DNA from: Clostridiales bacterium
GTDB lineage: Bacteria; Bacillota; Clostridia; Oscillospirales; Butyricicoccaceae
Reading direction: 5' to 3'
Length of the DNA: 7,345 nt
Assembly: GCA_019420045.1 (NCBI GenBank)
Contig: JAHZHY010000041.1
Span: forward strand, 1-7,345
Shown: piece by piece, positions 1 through 6,002 of the stretch
Layout: each line of letters starts with the position of its first letter
Numbering within the stretch: position 1 is the first letter of the stretch
Notes under the pieces: model-generated
What the model was told of the DNA's origin: nothing
Database searches by the model: none
What the model saw: the letters and a program-made list of their open reading frames with translations, nothing else
Position numbers and translations under genes: made by a program

Positions 1-1113
1 GGCGCCTACCGCCACTATATCCCCTCCATTGTGAAATATATCCCCACCAAGGAGGAGTTTGTCACCTCCTACACCCCCTATCAGGCGGAGATCAGCCAGG
101 GAGTGCTCCAGGCCATATTTGAATACCAGACCGATATGTGCCAGCTGATGGATATGCCGGTGTCCAATGCTTCGGTGTATGACGGCGCCACAGCCGCTGC
201 CGAAGGGGCTGCCATGTGCCGGGAGCGGAAGCGCACTAAGACATTGGTGTCTGCCACCGCCCAGCCCGATACCATCCAGGTGATGGAGACCTATTGCCAG
301 GCGGCCAACACTGAACTGGTCATCGTGCCGGAAAAAGATGGCAAAACCGACAAAGAAGCCCTGAAAGAACTGCTGGACGATACCACTGCCTGCTTCTATG
401 TGCAGCAGCCCAACTATTATGGTCTGTTTGAGGACTGTGAGGAGCTGGGTCAGATCGTCCATGAGAAGGGCGCCAAATATATCATGGGCTGCAATCCCAT
501 CGCCCTTGGGGTGATGGCCACCCCGGGTCAGTGCGGCGCCGATGTGGCCACCGCCGAAGGCCAGCCTCTGGGTATGCCTTTGGCCTATGGCGGACCCTAC
601 CTGGGCATCATGACCTGCTCGGAGAAGATGATGCGCAAGATCCCCGGCCGTATCGTGGGCGAAACCACCGACGCCGAGGGCAATCGGGCCTTCGTCCTCA
701 CTCTTCAGGCCAGAGAGCAGCATATCCGCCGGGAGAAAGCCTCCAGCAACATCTGCTCCAACCAGGCTCTGTGCGCCCTCACCGCCTCGGTGTATCTGGC
801 GGCCATGGGACCGAACGGCCTGCGGGATGTGGCAAACCTGTGCCTGTCCAAGGCTCACTATGCCGCCCAGCAGATCTCGGCCATTCCTGGTTTTGAAATG
901 GTTTATCAGGGCGAGTTCTTCCATGAATTTGTCACCTCCTGCCCGGTGTGCCCCCAGAAGGTCATGCAGGCGCTGGAGGAAAAGGGCATCCTGGGCGGAC
1001 TGCCCCTCACCGGTGACAAGAAGGGCCAGATCCTCTGGTGCGTCACCGAAATGAACACCAGGGAAGAGATCGACACCTTGGTAGAAACCCTCAAGGAGGT
1101 GGCTGGGAAGTGA
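1..1113 (+). CDS. gcvPA: Glycine dehydrogenase (decarboxylating) subunit 1, P-protein alpha subunit; 5' end outside the window
   Basis: This is the N-terminal-type half of the split PLP-dependent P-protein. With GcvPB it decarboxylates glycine and transfers the aminomethyl group to the lipoyl arm of H-protein in the cytoplasm. The reading frame is open from base 1, and the first residues, GAYRHYIPSIV, match an internal conserved stretch of the family. The GTG at 31 is therefore an internal Val, not the start. 370 codons are visible; the family is usually about 440-450 residues, so some 70-75 N-terminal residues lie upstream. Recognisable segments are TPYQAEISQG followed by LQAIFEYQT, the SNASVYDGATAAAEGA block, the EGQPLGMPLAYGGPYLG block, and the C-terminal QAREQHIRREKASSNICSNQ block. 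The PLP lysine belongs to the partner subunit, so its absence here is expected. The stop codon overlaps the gcvPB start. No frameshift or internal stop is visible. The identification is firm. Confidence 0.95.
   Translation, partial: GAYRHYIPSIVKYIPTKEEFVTSYTPYQAEISQGVLQAIFEYQTDMCQLMDMPVSNASVYDGATAAAEGAAMCRERKRTKTLVSATAQPDTIQVMETYCQAANTELVIVPEKDGKTDKEALKELLDDTTACFYVQQPNYYGLFEDCEELGQIVHEKGAKYIMGCNPIALGVMATPGQCGADVATAEGQPLGMPLAYGGPYLGIMTCSEKMMRKIPGRIVGETTDAEGNRAFVLTLQAREQHIRREKASSNICSNQALCALTASVYLAAMGPNGLRDVANLCLSKAHYAAQQISAIPGFEMVYQGEFFHEFVTSCPVCPQKVMQALEEKGILGGLPLTGDKKGQILWCVTEMNTREEIDTLVETLKEVAGK
1093..1100 (+). promoter_or_regulatory. Shine-Dalgarno sequence of gcvPB
   Basis: AAGGAGGT lies inside the last codons of gcvPA, 9 bases before the GTG at 1110. 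It fixes that GTG as the gcvPB start, rather than the in-frame upstream ATG at 1038, which has no such site at a suitable distance and would add non-homologous residues. Confidence 0.85.
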
Positions 1114-2549
1114 ATCTGATTTTTGAAAGCAGCGTGGCCGGGCGCAAATGCGCTGAGATGCCCGCTTGTGATGTGCCGGAATATCAGCTGCCCGCTTCCC
1201 TGACCCGGCAGCAGGCCCCCCATCTCCCGGAGATGAGCGAGACCGATATCAGCCGCCACTATACCAAACTGGCCGAGCGGACCTACGGGGTGAACAACGG
1301 CTTCTATCCCCTGGGCTCCTGCACCATGAAATACAATCCCCGGATCAATGAGGAAATGGCCGCTCTGCCCGGTTTTACCGGCGTCCATCCCCTCCAGCCG
1401 GAGCACACCGTCCAGGGCTGCCTGGAAGTGATGGCCCTGGCGGAGAAATACCTGTGCCAGATCACCGGTATGGATGAGATGACCTTCCAGCCGGCAGCAG
1501 GCGCCCATGGCGAGCTCACCGGCGTGCTGCTCATCAAGCAGTACCACAAAATGCGGGGAGATACCAAGCGCACCAAGATCATCGTTCCCGACTCCGCCCA
1601 CGGCACCAACCCGGCCACATCGGTCATGGCTGGTTTCACTTGTGTCAATGTGCCTTCCAATGAAGAAGGCGGCATCGACCTGGATAAGCTGCGGGAAGCG
1701 GTGGGCGAAGACACCGCCGGTCTGATGCTGACAAATCCCAACACCCTGGGTATTTTCGATAAGAACATTCTGGAGATCACCAAGATCATCAAGGACGCCG
1801 GCGGCCTTTGCTATTATGACGGCGCCAACCTCAACGCCATCATGGGCCAGGTGCGCCCCGGCGATATGGGCTTTGATGTAGTGCATCTCAATCTGCACAA
1901 AACCTTCTCCACCCCTCATGGCGGCGGTGGACCGGGCAGCGGTGCTGTGGGCTGCACAAAACTGCTGGCCCCCTATCTGCCCAAGCCCCATGCGGTGGCA
2001 GGTGAGAATGGATATACCATGGACTACGATCTGCCTCAGTCCATCGGCCGGATGAAGGCCTTTTACGGCAACTTCCTGGTGGTGGTCCGGGCTCTCACCT
2101 ATGTGCTCACTCTGGGCCAGAAGGGCATTCCCGAGGCTTCCCGCAATGCGGTGCTCAATGCCAACTATATGATGCACCAGCTGTCGGACACCTATGACAT
2201 TGCCACCAAGGGCCATTGCATGCACGAGTTCATTATCACCCTGGATAAGATGCACAAGGAAAAGGGCGTCACCGCCACCGACATCGCCAAGGCCATGCTG
2301 GACGAAGGCATCCATCCCCCCACCATGTACTTCCCCCTTATCGTGCCGGAAGATCTGATGGTGGAACCCACCGAAACCGAGAGCAAAACCACTCTGGACG
2401 AAGTGGTGGCCGCCCTCAAGCGGATTCATGCCATGGCGGAAGAAAATCCGGAGCATATGCACGAGCTGCCGGTGAAAACCGTCATTCGCCGTCCCGACGA
2501 GGTGAAGGCCGCCCGTACGCCGGTGATCTGCTATCATTTTGACAAATGA
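1110..2549 (+). CDS. gcvPB: Glycine dehydrogenase (decarboxylating) subunit 2, P-protein beta subunit
   Basis: This is the catalytic, PLP-binding half of the P-protein of the glycine cleavage system; it works with GcvPA and H-protein. The product has 479 residues, normal for the family. The N-terminus reads (V/M)NLIFESSVAGRK, followed by GVNNGFYPLGSCTMKYNP. PLP-pocket signatures appear in order: the AGAHGELTG block (His at about 133), DSAHGTNPATS from residue 161, the YYDGANLNA segment (Asp 237), and HLNLHKTFSTPHGGGGPG, in which Lys 264 is the expected Schiff-base lysine. The start is GTG at 1110, chosen because a strong AAGGAGGT site lies 9 bases upstream and homology begins there. The GTG overlaps the gcvPA stop (GTGA), and the gcvPB stop overlaps the lplA ATG (ATGA). 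Translational coupling and a matched supply of the two subunits are inferred from this. All key motifs are intact. Confidence 0.96.
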   Translation: MNLIFESSVAGRKCAEMPACDVPEYQLPASLTRQQAPHLPEMSETDISRHYTKLAERTYGVNNGFYPLGSCTMKYNPRINEEMAALPGFTGVHPLQPEHTVQGCLEVMALAEKYLCQITGMDEMTFQPAAGAHGELTGVLLIKQYHKMRGDTKRTKIIVPDSAHGTNPATSVMAGFTCVNVPSNEEGGIDLDKLREAVGEDTAGLMLTNPNTLGIFDKNILEITKIIKDAGGLCYYDGANLNAIMGQVRPGDMGFDVVHLNLHKTFSTPHGGGGPGSGAVGCTKLLAPYLPKPHAVAGENGYTMDYDLPQSIGRMKAFYGNFLVVVRALTYVLTLGQKGIPEASRNAVLNANYMMHQLSDTYDIATKGHCMHEFIITLDKMHKEKGVTATDIAKAMLDEGIHPPTMYFPLIVPEDLMVEPTETESKTTLDEVVAALKRIHAMAEENPEHMHELPVKTVIRRPDEVKAARTPVICYHFDK

Positions 2550-3562
2550 TCAAGCGCACCCGGCTTATTACCACCGCTTCGGTAAACCCCTATCATAACC
2601 TGGCACTGGAAGAGCTTTTGATGGAAAGCAATCCGCCGGAATGCTGCACTCTGTATCTGTGGCAGAACCGGCAGACGGTGGTCATCGGACAAAATCAGAA
2701 CGCCTGGCAGGAATGCCGGGTGAAAGAGCTGGAAGAAGACGGCGGGCATCTGGCCCGCCGTCTCTCCGGTGGGGGTGCCGTGTTCCACGATCTGGGAAAC
2801 CTGAACTTCACCTTCCTTGTTCCCCGGGCCGATTACGATGTGGCCCGGCAGACCCAGGTGATAGAGGAAGCGGCTGCCAGTTTTGGCCTTGCCGTGGAGC
2901 GGTCGGGCCGCAACGACATCCTGGTGGAGGGACGGAAGTTTTCCGGCAACGCCTTTTATAAAAAAGGGCAGAATGCCTACCACCATGGAACCATCCTCAT
3001 CGATGTGGACATGGGTGCTCTGGGCCGCTACCTCAATGTGCAGCCGGACAAGCTCCAATCCAAGGGAGTGCGCTCGGTGCGCAGCCGTGTGGCAAACCTG
3101 CGGGAGTTTTCCCAAGACATCACGGTGGAAACCATGAAGCAGCGGCTGGAAGCGGCCTTTGAAAAGGTCTATGGCGGCCCTGTGGAAAAACTTCGGGAAG
3201 AGGATCTGGACCAACAGGCCCTGGAGGCCCTGGAAGAAAAATATGCTTCCTTCCAGTGGCGGCTGGGTAAAAAGATCCCCTTTGACAAAGAGATTTCCGG
3301 CCGGTTTCCCTGGGGTGGAGTGAAGATTTGCCTTGGGATCAACAGCGGACGGGTGGAGAAAGCCCGCATTTTTTCCGATGCCATGGACTCGGAATTTTTC
3401 CCTCAGTTGGAGCAGGCCCTGATGGGGCTCCCCTACTCCTCTGCGGCTTTTTTGCAGGCCATACGGCCTCTTTTGCCGGAAGAAGCGGGAGAACTGGGCT
3501 ATGAGATGGACGGCCAGATGGGCCGGGATCTTTGCTCCCTTCTGAAAGGGGAGGACTTTTAA
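2546..3562 (+). CDS. lplA: Lipoate-protein ligase A, two-domain (catalytic plus accessory) type
   Basis: The enzyme activates free lipoate with ATP to lipoyl-AMP and attaches it to the lysine of lipoyl-accepting proteins. Its position after gcvPAB points to glycine cleavage H-protein as a main target (inference). The length, 338 residues, equals that of E. coli LplA as I recall it. Catalytic-domain motifs are PYHNLALEE (15-23), ARRLSGGGAVFHDLGNLNF (70-88), GRNDILVEGRKFSGNAF (121-137) with Lys 131 at the position of the essential lysine, and the later GVRSVRSRVANL segment. The C-terminal accessory domain, with a FPWGGV motif at 254-259, is present, so one chain should carry out both activation and transfer. 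The ATG overlaps the gcvPB stop (ATGA). No clear Shine-Dalgarno sequence precedes it, so translation probably depends on ribosomes finishing gcvPB. A link to lipoate salvage is inferred; whether the organism also makes lipoate cannot be seen here. Confidence 0.94.
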   Translation: MIKRTRLITTASVNPYHNLALEELLMESNPPECCTLYLWQNRQTVVIGQNQNAWQECRVKELEEDGGHLARRLSGGGAVFHDLGNLNFTFLVPRADYDVARQTQVIEEAAASFGLAVERSGRNDILVEGRKFSGNAFYKKGQNAYHHGTILIDVDMGALGRYLNVQPDKLQSKGVRSVRSRVANLREFSQDITVETMKQRLEAAFEKVYGGPVEKLREEDLDQQALEALEEKYASFQWRLGKKIPFDKEISGRFPWGGVKICLGINSGRVEKARIFSDAMDSEFFPQLEQALMGLPYSSAAFLQAIRPLLPEEAGELGYEMDGQMGRDLCSLLKGEDF

Positions 3563-3572
3563 AATCATCACA

Positions 3573-3612
3573 GGGGCGGAGGTCAGACAGGCCCCCGCCC
3601 TCTTTTATCTTT
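3573..3612 (+). terminator. Intercistronic hairpin with T-rich tail, probable intrinsic terminator or attenuator between lplA and lpd
   Basis: GGGCGG (3574-3579) pairs with CCGCCC (3595-3600). After one A/C mismatch, GGTC (3581-3584) pairs with GGCC (3590-3593) through one G-U pair, leaving the 5-base loop AGACA. The run TCTTTTATCTTT follows at 3601-3612. The stem is strong but the U-tract is interrupted, so partial termination is likely. I see no good promoter between this hairpin and lpd, so lpd would then be expressed by read-through. A role as an mRNA-stabilising or processing element is an alternative. Confidence 0.6.
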
Positions 3613-3621
3613 GCGAGAACG

Positions 3622-3626
3622 GGAGG
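3622..3626 (+). promoter_or_regulatory. Shine-Dalgarno sequence of lpd
   Basis: GGAGG lies 8 bases before the ATG at 3635. It selects that ATG over the in-frame TTG at 3611, which falls within the T-rich tail of the upstream hairpin and would add eight non-homologous residues. Confidence 0.85.
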
Positions 3627-3634
3627 AAAGCCAG

Positions 3635-5056
3635 ATGGATCAACAATATCAGCTGGTGGTCATCGGCGCCGGGCCGGGAGGTTATGTGGCCGCTATCCGG
3701 GCGGCCCAGCTGGGGCTCAAGACCGCCGTCATTGAAAACCGGGATGTGGGAGGCACCTGCCTCAATCGGGGCTGTATCCCCACCAAATCCATGCTCCATG
3801 CCGCCGAGCTCTATCACGAAGCGGTACATAACTTTGAAACCCTGGGCCTGCACGCCGATCATGTGACGCTGGATGCGGCCAAGATCCAGGCCCGGAAGGA
3901 AGAAGTGGTGGGCAAGCTGCGGGGCGGCGTGGAACAGCTGTTCAAGAGCAATGGCATTGCCCATCTCCGGGGCACCGGCACCATCCTGGATGAGCATACC
4001 GTTTCCTTTTCTCCCCTGGACGACGGCGAAAAGGAAATTCTTCACACAGAGCACATCCTCATCGCCACAGGCAGCGTGCCTTCCAGCCCGCCGGTGGAGG
4101 GGATGGATCTGCCGGGAGTCATCACCAGCGATGAGCTTCTCAGCATGGACACCCTTTATGACCATCTGATCGTGGCCGGGGCCGGGGTCATCGGCATGGA
4201 GTTTGCTTCCCTCTATAACGCTTATGGTAAGAAAGTGACCCTGATGGCATCCCGGGACCGGATTCTGCCCAAGGTGGACAAGGAGCTGGCCCAGAACCTG
4301 ACCATGGTGCTGAAAAAGCGGGGTGTGGAATTTGTCCACAAGGCCCGGTTGAAGAAAATCACCCAGAGCCCCGAAGGCAAGCTGCAATGCTGGTACCTGG
4401 ACGGGGAAGAGTATAAGAGTGTGGAAGGCGACGGCGTGCTGCTGGCCGCCGGACGCAGCCCCAACACCAAGGACCTGTTCGGCCCGGGATTTTCGGTGGA
4501 GCAGGACGAAAAGGGCGCCATTCTGGTGGATGAGCATTTCCGTACCAACCGGGAAAATGTCTATGCCATCGGCGATGTGATCCCCGGCGTGCAGCTGGCC
4601 CATGTGGCATCGGCCCAGGGCATTGTGGCCGTGGAGAATATGCTGGGCAAAGAGCCCTCCATCCGCCTGGATGTGATCCCCGACTGCATCTATACCAACC
4701 CGGAGATCGCTTCGGTGGGCCTGACAGAGGCCCAGGCCAAGGAAAAGGGCATGAAGGTCAAAACCAGCAAGGCCTCCATGCTGGCCAACGGCAAATCCAT
4801 GATCTCCTTGCAGGACCGGGGCTTTATCAAGCTGGTCTATGACGAGGAAGGGGACCGTCTGGTGGGAGCCCAGTTGATGTGCGCCCGGGCCACCGATATG
4901 GTGGGCGAGCTGGCTACCGCCATCGTCAACGGTCTTTCCCAGAAGCAGCTGGCCGCCGTCATCCGTCCTCACCCCACTTATGTGGAAGCGGTCACCGAGG
5001 CTGTGGAGGATCTGGAAGGCATGGCCATCCATATGGCAAAAAAACGCAAGATATAG
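3635..5056 (+). CDS. lpdA: Dihydrolipoamide dehydrogenase (glycine cleavage L-protein)
   Basis: This flavoprotein disulfide reductase reoxidises the dihydrolipoyl group of H-protein and passes electrons through FAD to a nicotinamide nucleotide. The product has 473 residues and no N-terminal lipoyl domain. The FAD-binding GAGPGG is at 11-16, with Glu 34 at the end of the second strand. The redox disulfide is Cys 42/Cys 47 in GGTCLNRGCIPTK. The second dinucleotide fold has GAGVIG at 182-187. The dimer-interface region carries RPHPTYVE, with catalytic His 446 and Glu 451; the first His of the usual HxHPT is Arg 444. The residue that is usually acidic after the second strand of the NAD fold is Ala 205, followed by Ser 206 and Arg 207, and Ala 191 replaces the Gly common in NAD-type enzymes. 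NADP use is therefore possible (inference). Context with gcvPAB and lplA supports the L-protein role; service to other lipoyl complexes cannot be excluded. Confidence 0.94.
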   Translation: MDQQYQLVVIGAGPGGYVAAIRAAQLGLKTAVIENRDVGGTCLNRGCIPTKSMLHAAELYHEAVHNFETLGLHADHVTLDAAKIQARKEEVVGKLRGGVEQLFKSNGIAHLRGTGTILDEHTVSFSPLDDGEKEILHTEHILIATGSVPSSPPVEGMDLPGVITSDELLSMDTLYDHLIVAGAGVIGMEFASLYNAYGKKVTLMASRDRILPKVDKELAQNLTMVLKKRGVEFVHKARLKKITQSPEGKLQCWYLDGEEYKSVEGDGVLLAAGRSPNTKDLFGPGFSVEQDEKGAILVDEHFRTNRENVYAIGDVIPGVQLAHVASAQGIVAVENMLGKEPSIRLDVIPDCIYTNPEIASVGLTEAQAKEKGMKVKTSKASMLANGKSMISLQDRGFIKLVYDEEGDRLVGAQLMCARATDMVGELATAIVNGLSQKQLAAVIRPHPTYVEAVTEAVEDLEGMAIHMAKKRKI

Positions 5057-5072
5057 CAGGAATTTACGCACA

Positions 5073-5101
5073 AAAAAGGGCGGCTTTGGGCCGTCCTTTT
5101 T
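5073..5101 (+). terminator. Intrinsic terminator after lpd
   Basis: The stem is AAAAAGGGCGGC (5073-5084) against GCCGTCCTTTTT (5090-5101), 12 pairs including one G-U, with the loop TTTGG. The A-run and T-run on the two arms make it potentially active in both directions. It begins 16 bases after the lpd stop and separates the glycine cleavage cluster from the proline operon. Confidence 0.9.
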
Positions 5102-5115
5102 GATGCCATTTTCCT

Positions 5116-5144
5116 TTGACGAAGAAGCAATTCTTTGGTATAGT
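5116..5144 (+). promoter_or_regulatory. Sigma-A type promoter of proBA
   Basis: A -35 box TTGACG (5116-5121) and a -10 box TATAGT (5139-5144) are separated by exactly 17 bases; each matches consensus at five of six positions. Transcription would start near 5151, giving a leader of about 40 bases before proB. The promoter sits directly after the lpd terminator, as expected for an independent operon. The spacer contains a small dyad, AAGAA-N4-TTCTT (5122-5135), of unknown meaning. Confidence 0.85.
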
Positions 5145-5163
5145 AAGATGAAATAAAATCATC

Positions 5164-5184
5164 GCGCCAAAGGCGCCGGGAGGT
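5164..5184 (+). promoter_or_regulatory. Leader hairpin and Shine-Dalgarno sequence of proB
   Basis: GCGCC (5164-5168) and GGCGC (5172-5176) can form a 5-bp hairpin with loop AAA. It ends one base before the Shine-Dalgarno sequence GGGAGGT (5178-5184), which is 6 bases from the TTG start at 5191. The Shine-Dalgarno call is good; any regulatory role of the hairpin is a guess. The leader is far too short for a T-box, which controls proline genes in some Firmicutes. Confidence 0.6.
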
Positions 5185-5190
5185 CTTTTT

Positions 5191-5988
5191 TTGAACACGC
5201 TGTCCAGGGCCAAACGCATTGTTATAAAAATCGGCACCAGTACATTGACTTATGAAACCGGACGGATCAATATCCGCCGGTTCGAAGGGCTGTGCAAGGT
5301 GCTTTCCGATATCAAGAACTCCGGTCGGGAGGTAGTACTGGTCTCCTCCGGAGCGGTGGGCGTGGGAGTGGCCAAGCTGGGGCTCCCCTGCCGTCCCAAA
5401 GATACCCCTTCCAAGCAGGCCGCTGCCGCTGTGGGCCAGTGTGAGCTGATGTATCTTTATGACAAGCTCTTTCTGGAAAAAAGCCACAAGGTGGCCCAGG
5501 TGCTGCTGACCCGGGATGTGGTGGAGGTGGAAAACCGGGCACAGAACGCCCGCAACACCTTCGAGCGGCTCTTTTCCATGGGGGCCATCCCCATTGTCAA
5601 TGAAAACGACACCGTCTCCACCGAAGAACTGGAGTTTGGTGACAACGATACCCTGTCGGCCATGGTGGCCGTGCTCACCGGCGCCGATGGGCTGATCATT
5701 CTGTCCGACATTGACGGCCTGTATGCCGAAGATCCCCGGAAAAATCCCAAGGCTCCCCTGATCCCGGTGATCCGGCAGATCGACAGCCACATTGAGAGCA
5801 TTGCCGGCGGTTCCGGCTCGGGACTGGGCACCGGCGGCATGAGCACCAAGATCCAGGCCGCCAAAATCGCCACTTCCCACGGCATCCCCATGGCCATCAT
5901 CAACGGCAGCGATCCCAACCTGCTTTATGATCTGCTGGATGGTATTCCGGTGGGCTCGCTGTTCCTTCCCGCCAAATCCATCTCTTAG
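5191..5988 (+). CDS. proB: Glutamate 5-kinase (gamma-glutamyl kinase), single-domain form without PUA
   Basis: The enzyme catalyses the first step of proline biosynthesis, ATP-dependent phosphorylation of glutamate to gamma-glutamyl phosphate, which is handed to ProA. The 265 residues form one amino acid kinase domain: IVIKIGTSTL with Lys 13, VSSGAVGVG from 51, NENDTVS from 137, FGDND at 149-153, LSDIDGLY at 171-178 and GTGGMSTK at 213-220, which includes Lys 220. E. coli-type ProB is about 367 residues, the extra length being a C-terminal PUA domain; here the chain stops after the kinase fold and proA begins 14 bases later. Such short forms are known in other bacteria, so this need not be a truncation. 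The start is TTG at 5191, supported by the Shine-Dalgarno sequence and by homology starting at once. Regulation by proline feedback is usual for the family but cannot be judged here. Confidence 0.95.
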   Translation: MNTLSRAKRIVIKIGTSTLTYETGRINIRRFEGLCKVLSDIKNSGREVVLVSSGAVGVGVAKLGLPCRPKDTPSKQAAAAVGQCELMYLYDKLFLEKSHKVAQVLLTRDVVEVENRAQNARNTFERLFSMGAIPIVNENDTVSTEELEFGDNDTLSAMVAVLTGADGLIILSDIDGLYAEDPRKNPKAPLIPVIRQIDSHIESIAGGSGSGLGTGGMSTKIQAAKIATSHGIPMAIINGSDPNLLYDLLDGIPVGSLFLPAKSIS

Positions 5989-5992
5989 GAGG
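5987..5992 (+). promoter_or_regulatory. Shine-Dalgarno sequence of proA, overlapping the proB stop
   Basis: AGGAGG begins on the second base of the proB TAG stop codon and lies 10 bases before the proA ATG at 6003. A ribosome terminating on proB would cover this site, which favours coupled production of the two enzymes. Confidence 0.85.
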
Positions 5993-6002
5993 TTTTGCAA
6001 AT

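Noticed and set aside
31..33. GTG at 31 as the true start of gcvPA
   Set aside because: Codons from base 1 to 30 already match the conserved family sequence (GAYRHYIPSI), so the gene continues upstream of the window.
58..941. Repeated 13-mer TTTGTCACCTCCT at about 58-70 and 929-941
   Set aside because: Both copies encode Phe-Val-Thr-Ser in the same gene with unrelated flanks; most likely coincidence of codon use.
1038..1109. ATG at 1038 as the gcvPB start
   Set aside because: It would add 24 residues that are an out-of-frame reading of gcvPA; family homology and the Shine-Dalgarno sequence both point to GTG 1110.
906..2537. Long minus-strand open frame (543 codons) opposite gcvPB
   Set aside because: It mirrors gcvPA/gcvPB codons in a GC-rich genome, gives a His- and Gly-rich product with no recognisable motif, and is opposite genes with clear homology and ribosome sites.
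2534..3571. Minus-strand open frame (345 codons) opposite lplA
   Set aside because: It covers almost exactly the lplA frame, is His-rich and unrecognisable, and is explained by codon bias of the sense gene.
3611..3634. TTG at 3611 as the lpd start
   Set aside because: It lies in the hairpin tail with no ribosome site, and the added residues are unlike the family; ATG 3635 has GGAGG at 8 bases.
3605..5071. Minus-strand open frame (488 codons) opposite lpd
   Set aside because: Same codon-bias shadow; no motif, and it runs through the lpd terminator arm and the upstream hairpin tail.
5102..5190. T-box or other large riboswitch upstream of proB
   Set aside because: The leader after the predicted start site is only about 40 bases and has no T-box or anti-terminator structure.
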